This document shows, one piece after another, positions 61,540 to 64,000 of a stretch of DNA of 64,000 nt. The stretch covers positions 1 to 64,000 of the forward strand of contig JAJDEB010000044.1 of assembly GCA_029260015.1 (NCBI GenBank), read 5' to 3'. Source of the stretch: Phycisphaerae bacterium. GTDB taxonomy: Bacteria; Planctomycetota; Phycisphaerae; UBA1845. The translations under genes were made by a program, and so were the position numbers. Position 1 is the stretch's first letter. Every line of letters starts with the position of its first letter. The notes under the pieces were generated by a model, which saw nothing but the letters and a program-made list of their open reading frames with translations, was not told the DNA's origin and made no database searches.

Positions 61540-63162
61540 CTAATTGACCTCTCTGACGTCCCAGCCGTGGTCCGTTAGTTTCTCAACCTTTTCTTGATCC
61601 AATTCGTTCTTCTCATTTTCAAATGTGCTGCGCTTCATGGCTAGACAAACAAGATGAGTAGGACGGGTCATTGCAACATAGTGCATCCTGAGGCGTGCCG
61701 GTAGCTGTATTTTGGTCGAGCTTGATCCACGCTCGCTTCCATCAATCCACGATAATATATCAGCAAGATTGTGTGCACGCCAAAACGTCTCCAACACCAA
61801 GGTCGCCGTGTGCGTTTGGCCTTTGACCGAATGGATTGAGCCAACTCGAATTTGAACTTTCGGTTCATCATGAGGGTAGCGATAAATGTTATTCCGGCCC
61901 ACCTGAGCCTTGGACGCCGATGGACTCGGGTACGTTTCAGAACTCCACGCCAAGAACGCATCGACGCTTGAACCTGATAGCGGTACTCCCGCAATAGCTT
62001 CCGCAATCTTGCGAATCGCCAAACACCACCTTCCGTTCCACGCCGCCTGTGTGAGGATCCTGCGCCGTAGCGCAAACTGAGAGCTCAAAATTCTGTAGCA
62101 CGCTCGACGCTGGGGTGCGTCTTGCAAGAGTTGGAGGACGTATCGGTGGCGATTCTTGCGACGCTTGATTTGTACATGTTGATCAGTCATGCCTGAAAGA
62201 CGCAGCAAGCCTTCGGCAATCTTCTCGATAGCGGGATAAACCTCGCCAGACACTCCTGCTTCGCTTTGCCCGGCGAAGATATATTGCACGAAAGTCCGTG
62301 GTTTCGGATCACTCTTGCTCAGCTCTGGATCATAGTCCGGCCAGTAATGGCCCACATGCCTCGGCGCGTGATTGTCGCTATTGATCTTGTGCACTGCGCC
62401 GACAGCCGTGAACGTTCCGTTGCGCAATTCCTTCTCAGGAAACGTCTCGACCAAAAGGGTGCCGTACGCGTCCAAGACTTTTTTTGTGCCATGTTCGTCG
62501 AACAGGAAGATGCTGTGCTTGCATTGGGGTTCGACTGAGGCATGCGAAGTCTGCGGACCCTGCCCGACCAGTCCGTTCTGGTACTGCGTCAAGCCAAGTC
62601 GACCAGCTAATTCTGCAATCGTCATTCCAAATCGATGGCTGCTAGGCAGGTCCTTCTTGATCGAGTCATTAGGGAATTGATCTGTTTGTGCTCCTTTGTC
62701 TCCTGCGACGTTGAAAATCGCTTGGTTTGAATCGCCGAAGCGTTGGCGTATCACGGGCGCGGGCCCGGCAACAAAAATACGATGGAGAATCTTGGATTGC
62801 TCTTCGCTGTTGTCCTGTGCTTCATCCAACAAAAAGATGGGAAAACGATCTCGAATTACCTCAGCGATGCCTGGACATGCATCCATCAACTCGCCACCCC
62901 ACATGAACATCTCACCGAATCGGTGGTATCCACCCTCAGCAACAATTCTTGCAATGCGAGAAAGTTGCTTTGCAGAATCTACTGGGTTCTTGAAGACTGG
63001 CACGCCATTCCTATCCACGACCAAGTACTCGGACGAAGCGATGAACCATTCCCCAACGAGGTTTTTGTACGTATCCCTATTACGTACATCCTCGTGACTT
63101 ACTGCCCAGGCGAGTATTTGTTCCTTTCGACATGTCGGATTCTGCACACGCCGCCAGAGCAC
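61540..63162 (-). CDS. UvrD/Rep-like helicase lacking the N-terminal (Walker A) part
   Basis: The 540-residue frame (GTG 63162, no good start) has SF1 helicase motifs II to VI: LLDEAQD (113-117), FGDSNQAIF, SHRFGMTIAELAGRLG, HSVKGQTHTATLVLE and LRMHYVAMTRPTHLVCLAMK. The P-loop of motif I is absent. The frame stays open for 56 more codons upstream, to the TGA complementary to 63331-63333, but these codons show no P-loop and no ATG. It is therefore either 5' truncated or joined to foreign sequence. It resembles the helicase of OLD-nuclease-associated defence systems, but no nuclease partner is here. Probably inactive as a helicase. Confidence 0.75.
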   Translation of the reverse strand: MLWRRVQNPTCRKEQILAWAVSHEDVRNRDTYKNLVGEWFIASSEYLVVDRNGVPVFKNPVDSAKQLSRIARIVAEGGYHRFGEMFMWGGELMDACPGIAEVIRDRFPIFLLDEAQDNSEEQSKILHRIFVAGPAPVIRQRFGDSNQAIFNVAGDKGAQTDQFPNDSIKKDLPSSHRFGMTIAELAGRLGLTQYQNGLVGQGPQTSHASVEPQCKHSIFLFDEHGTKKVLDAYGTLLVETFPEKELRNGTFTAVGAVHKINSDNHAPRHVGHYWPDYDPELSKSDPKPRTFVQYIFAGQSEAGVSGEVYPAIEKIAEGLLRLSGMTDQHVQIKRRKNRHRYVLQLLQDAPQRRACYRILSSQFALRRRILTQAAWNGRWCLAIRKIAEAIAGVPLSGSSVDAFLAWSSETYPSPSASKAQVGRNNIYRYPHDEPKVQIRVGSIHSVKGQTHTATLVLETFWRAHNLADILSWIDGSERGSSSTKIQLPARLRMHYVAMTRPTHLVCLAMKRSTFENEKNELDQEKVEKLTDHGWDVREVN

Positions 63163-63829
63163 AACAGTCCCTACAACACCGAATCGGTATAGCCGCTGAG
63201 GACTCCGTATCGGTCCGGTTGGGCACGTATCTTCGCTCGGAGCGGAAAGCTTGGGGAGCGTCCTAGGAAGGATTGGCGCACGAACGCGGATTGCATCGAA
63301 CGTATATCGGGTAGGTTGAGATAGGCGAAATCAAAGTGATGGTGTTGTCACTTCGGAAGATTACTAAGCCACTTGGCGTGAGTCTAGTTGACGGAATGGC
63401 AGCCGCCCAACCAATGAAAGGGCGATGGTTGACGGTAACTGCTGATGGCGATCGTCGCGTGAGGTAATCAAGGGGGGGCAGGATGTGACCGCTCGATCAA
63501 AACCCCGCCGAGCTCATGGCATCACGAGCAATCTGAATGCTAATAACCCTCCATTATATTATACGTCAAAACGCCGTAAAATGAACCTGCGGACACCCAT
63601 TGCGTGACAGCCTCCGGGTTATGAGCCCGACAGGCGGCAGAATCGCTAAATCCCAATCCCGACGTAACTTATCGCATTCTCAAGTGGTTGCGCTTCGAAA
63701 TCGTTGCTCAACATGTTGCACATGTAGCACATGTTGAACGCCAGTTTGGGCCTTATTTTGGTCACCCCCGATGGTGACGTCAACAAGTTTCGCTTCGGCC
63801 GTGGTCGGCCGTCGGTTGCCCCGGCTTGG
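63163..63829. other. intergenic, with repeat cluster and AT-rich patch
   Basis: About 670 bases between the truncated helicase and the second IS. It has an AT-rich patch (63541-63570, including TATATTATA) and a minus-strand segment around 63612-63630 that looks like a tRNA-fMet anticodon arm (CGGGCTCATAACCCG), but without a matching acceptor or T-arm. No gene is supported. Confidence 0.4.
63711..63734. repeat. three ACATGT palindromes with exact 9-bp period
   Basis: ACATGT occurs at 63711-63716, 63720-63725 and 63729-63734, each separated by three bases. The outer copies also extend into a 9-bp inverted repeat (TCAACATGT / ACATGTTGA). Such regular palindromes often bind a multimeric regulator or transposase. 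They lie about 100 bases outside the left end of the second IS. Confidence 0.55.
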
Positions 63830-64000
63830 GCGAGGGTTCAAAATGTAGGGACCTCTCATCGCCGCGTTCCAAGCGGCTATTTCAAAGGAGCTAATCGATC
63901 ATGCGGCGATGGTTCAACGTAATCCTGCATCTCCTTGCCGAAGCCGGCGCCGCTCGTCGGGACGCCCGTGTCCGCTTCCTACAAGCCCAGGTCGAGATCC
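63830..64000 (+). mobile_element. left end of a second, related insertion sequence (cut by window end)
   Basis: The left terminal sequence gcgagggttcaaaatgtagg at 63830-63849 matches the left end of the IS at 5939 at 18 of 20 positions. A transposase of the same family follows at a similar distance. The right end lies outside the window. Confidence 0.75.
63901..64000 (+). CDS. N-terminus of a transposase related to that at 6010 (partial)
   Basis: Thirty-three residues are visible, starting MRRWFNVILHLLAEAG and continuing ARRDARVRFLQAQVEI. They align with MPRWVYVVLHLLFEGQ and ARRDARVRILLAQIDI of the first transposase with many substitutions, so it is a relative and not an identical copy. AAAGGAG precedes the ATG. 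The rest is outside the window. Confidence 0.8.
   Translation, partial: MRRWFNVILHLLAEAGAARRDARVRFLQAQVEI

Noticed and set aside
61540-63162. Phage-defence (Gabija-like) system
   Set aside because: Only a truncated helicase is present, with no OLD-type nuclease beside it. The DUF2130 neighbour is convergent and not a known partner.
63600-63650. tRNA-fMet gene on the minus strand
   Set aside because: The anticodon arm looks right (CGGGCTCATAACCCG), but no pairing acceptor stem, no proper D-arm and no T-arm at the correct distance were found.
1-64000. CRISPR array or tandem gene cassettes
   Set aside because: No regularly spaced repeats of 20-40 bases were seen; the only regular array is the short ACATGT cluster at 63711.

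Overview
The window looks like chromosomal DNA with a large accessory load from a bacterium of the Planctomycetota or a close relative. This is inferred from content: an ArsM/ArsS arsenosugar cluster, three ECF sigma factors, two thioester alpha-2-macroglobulins, a SpoIIE-like phosphatase fragment, a large serine recombinase with tandem C-terminal repeats, and a pseudopilin-like motif. No rRNA, complete tRNA or CRISPR array was seen.

Layout. 1-5.9 kb is scar tissue: a transposase tail, a frameshifted uvrA 3' part abutting a 5'-truncated marC, an intact beta-carbonic anhydrase beside a decayed one, an intact marC and a Dps-like gene. 5.94-9.7 kb holds a complete IS (DD35E transposase, terminal inverted repeats) and a large serine recombinase preceded by repeats. 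10.8-12.5 kb has an ECF sigma/anti-sigma pair and a membrane protein. 12.6-19.5 kb has a CMD-family protein, a YHS protein, then the arsenic cluster ArsM, PiT transporter, ArsS and an FNR-like reductase, followed by glutamate dehydrogenase. 19.6-24.4 kb has a hydrolase-OsmC fusion, a dead FMN reductase, an AraC regulator divergent from a VOC/SnoaL-like pair, and a small DUF2892-like membrane protein. 24.6-28.8 kb has malic enzyme and a MerR-controlled mercury-type operon (merR, a Cys-rich secreted protein with an internal amber codon, and a CopZ-MerT-MerP fusion), then a remnant of a second malic-enzyme 3' end and a phosphatase fragment.

28.8-36.8 kb is a tightly packed run: TVP38-DUF547 fusion, mercuric-reductase-like flavoprotein, NrtS-like protein, GT-C glycosyltransferase, a three-domain GT2-DUF2064-GT2 protein, and a DUF3179 gene whose in-frame UGA falls at the family's cysteine position, 14 nt before a small hairpin. 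It is a good selenoprotein candidate. 38.7-47 kb has a second sigma/anti-sigma pair, a YyaL fragment and a complete RND tripartite efflux operon. 48.2-60 kb has a third ECF sigma factor followed directly by a giant alpha-2-macroglobulin that carries an anti-sigma-like cytoplasmic N-terminus, then a divergent DUF4139-type protein and a second alpha-2-macroglobulin. 60-64 kb has a DUF2130 protein, a helicase lacking its Walker A part, and the left end of a second, related IS.

Functionally the window combines metal and metalloid handling (arsenic, mercury, RND efflux), redox defence, and what may be a protease-sensing surface system (sigma factor plus macroglobulins). Many junctions and gene remnants show repeated insertion and deletion.
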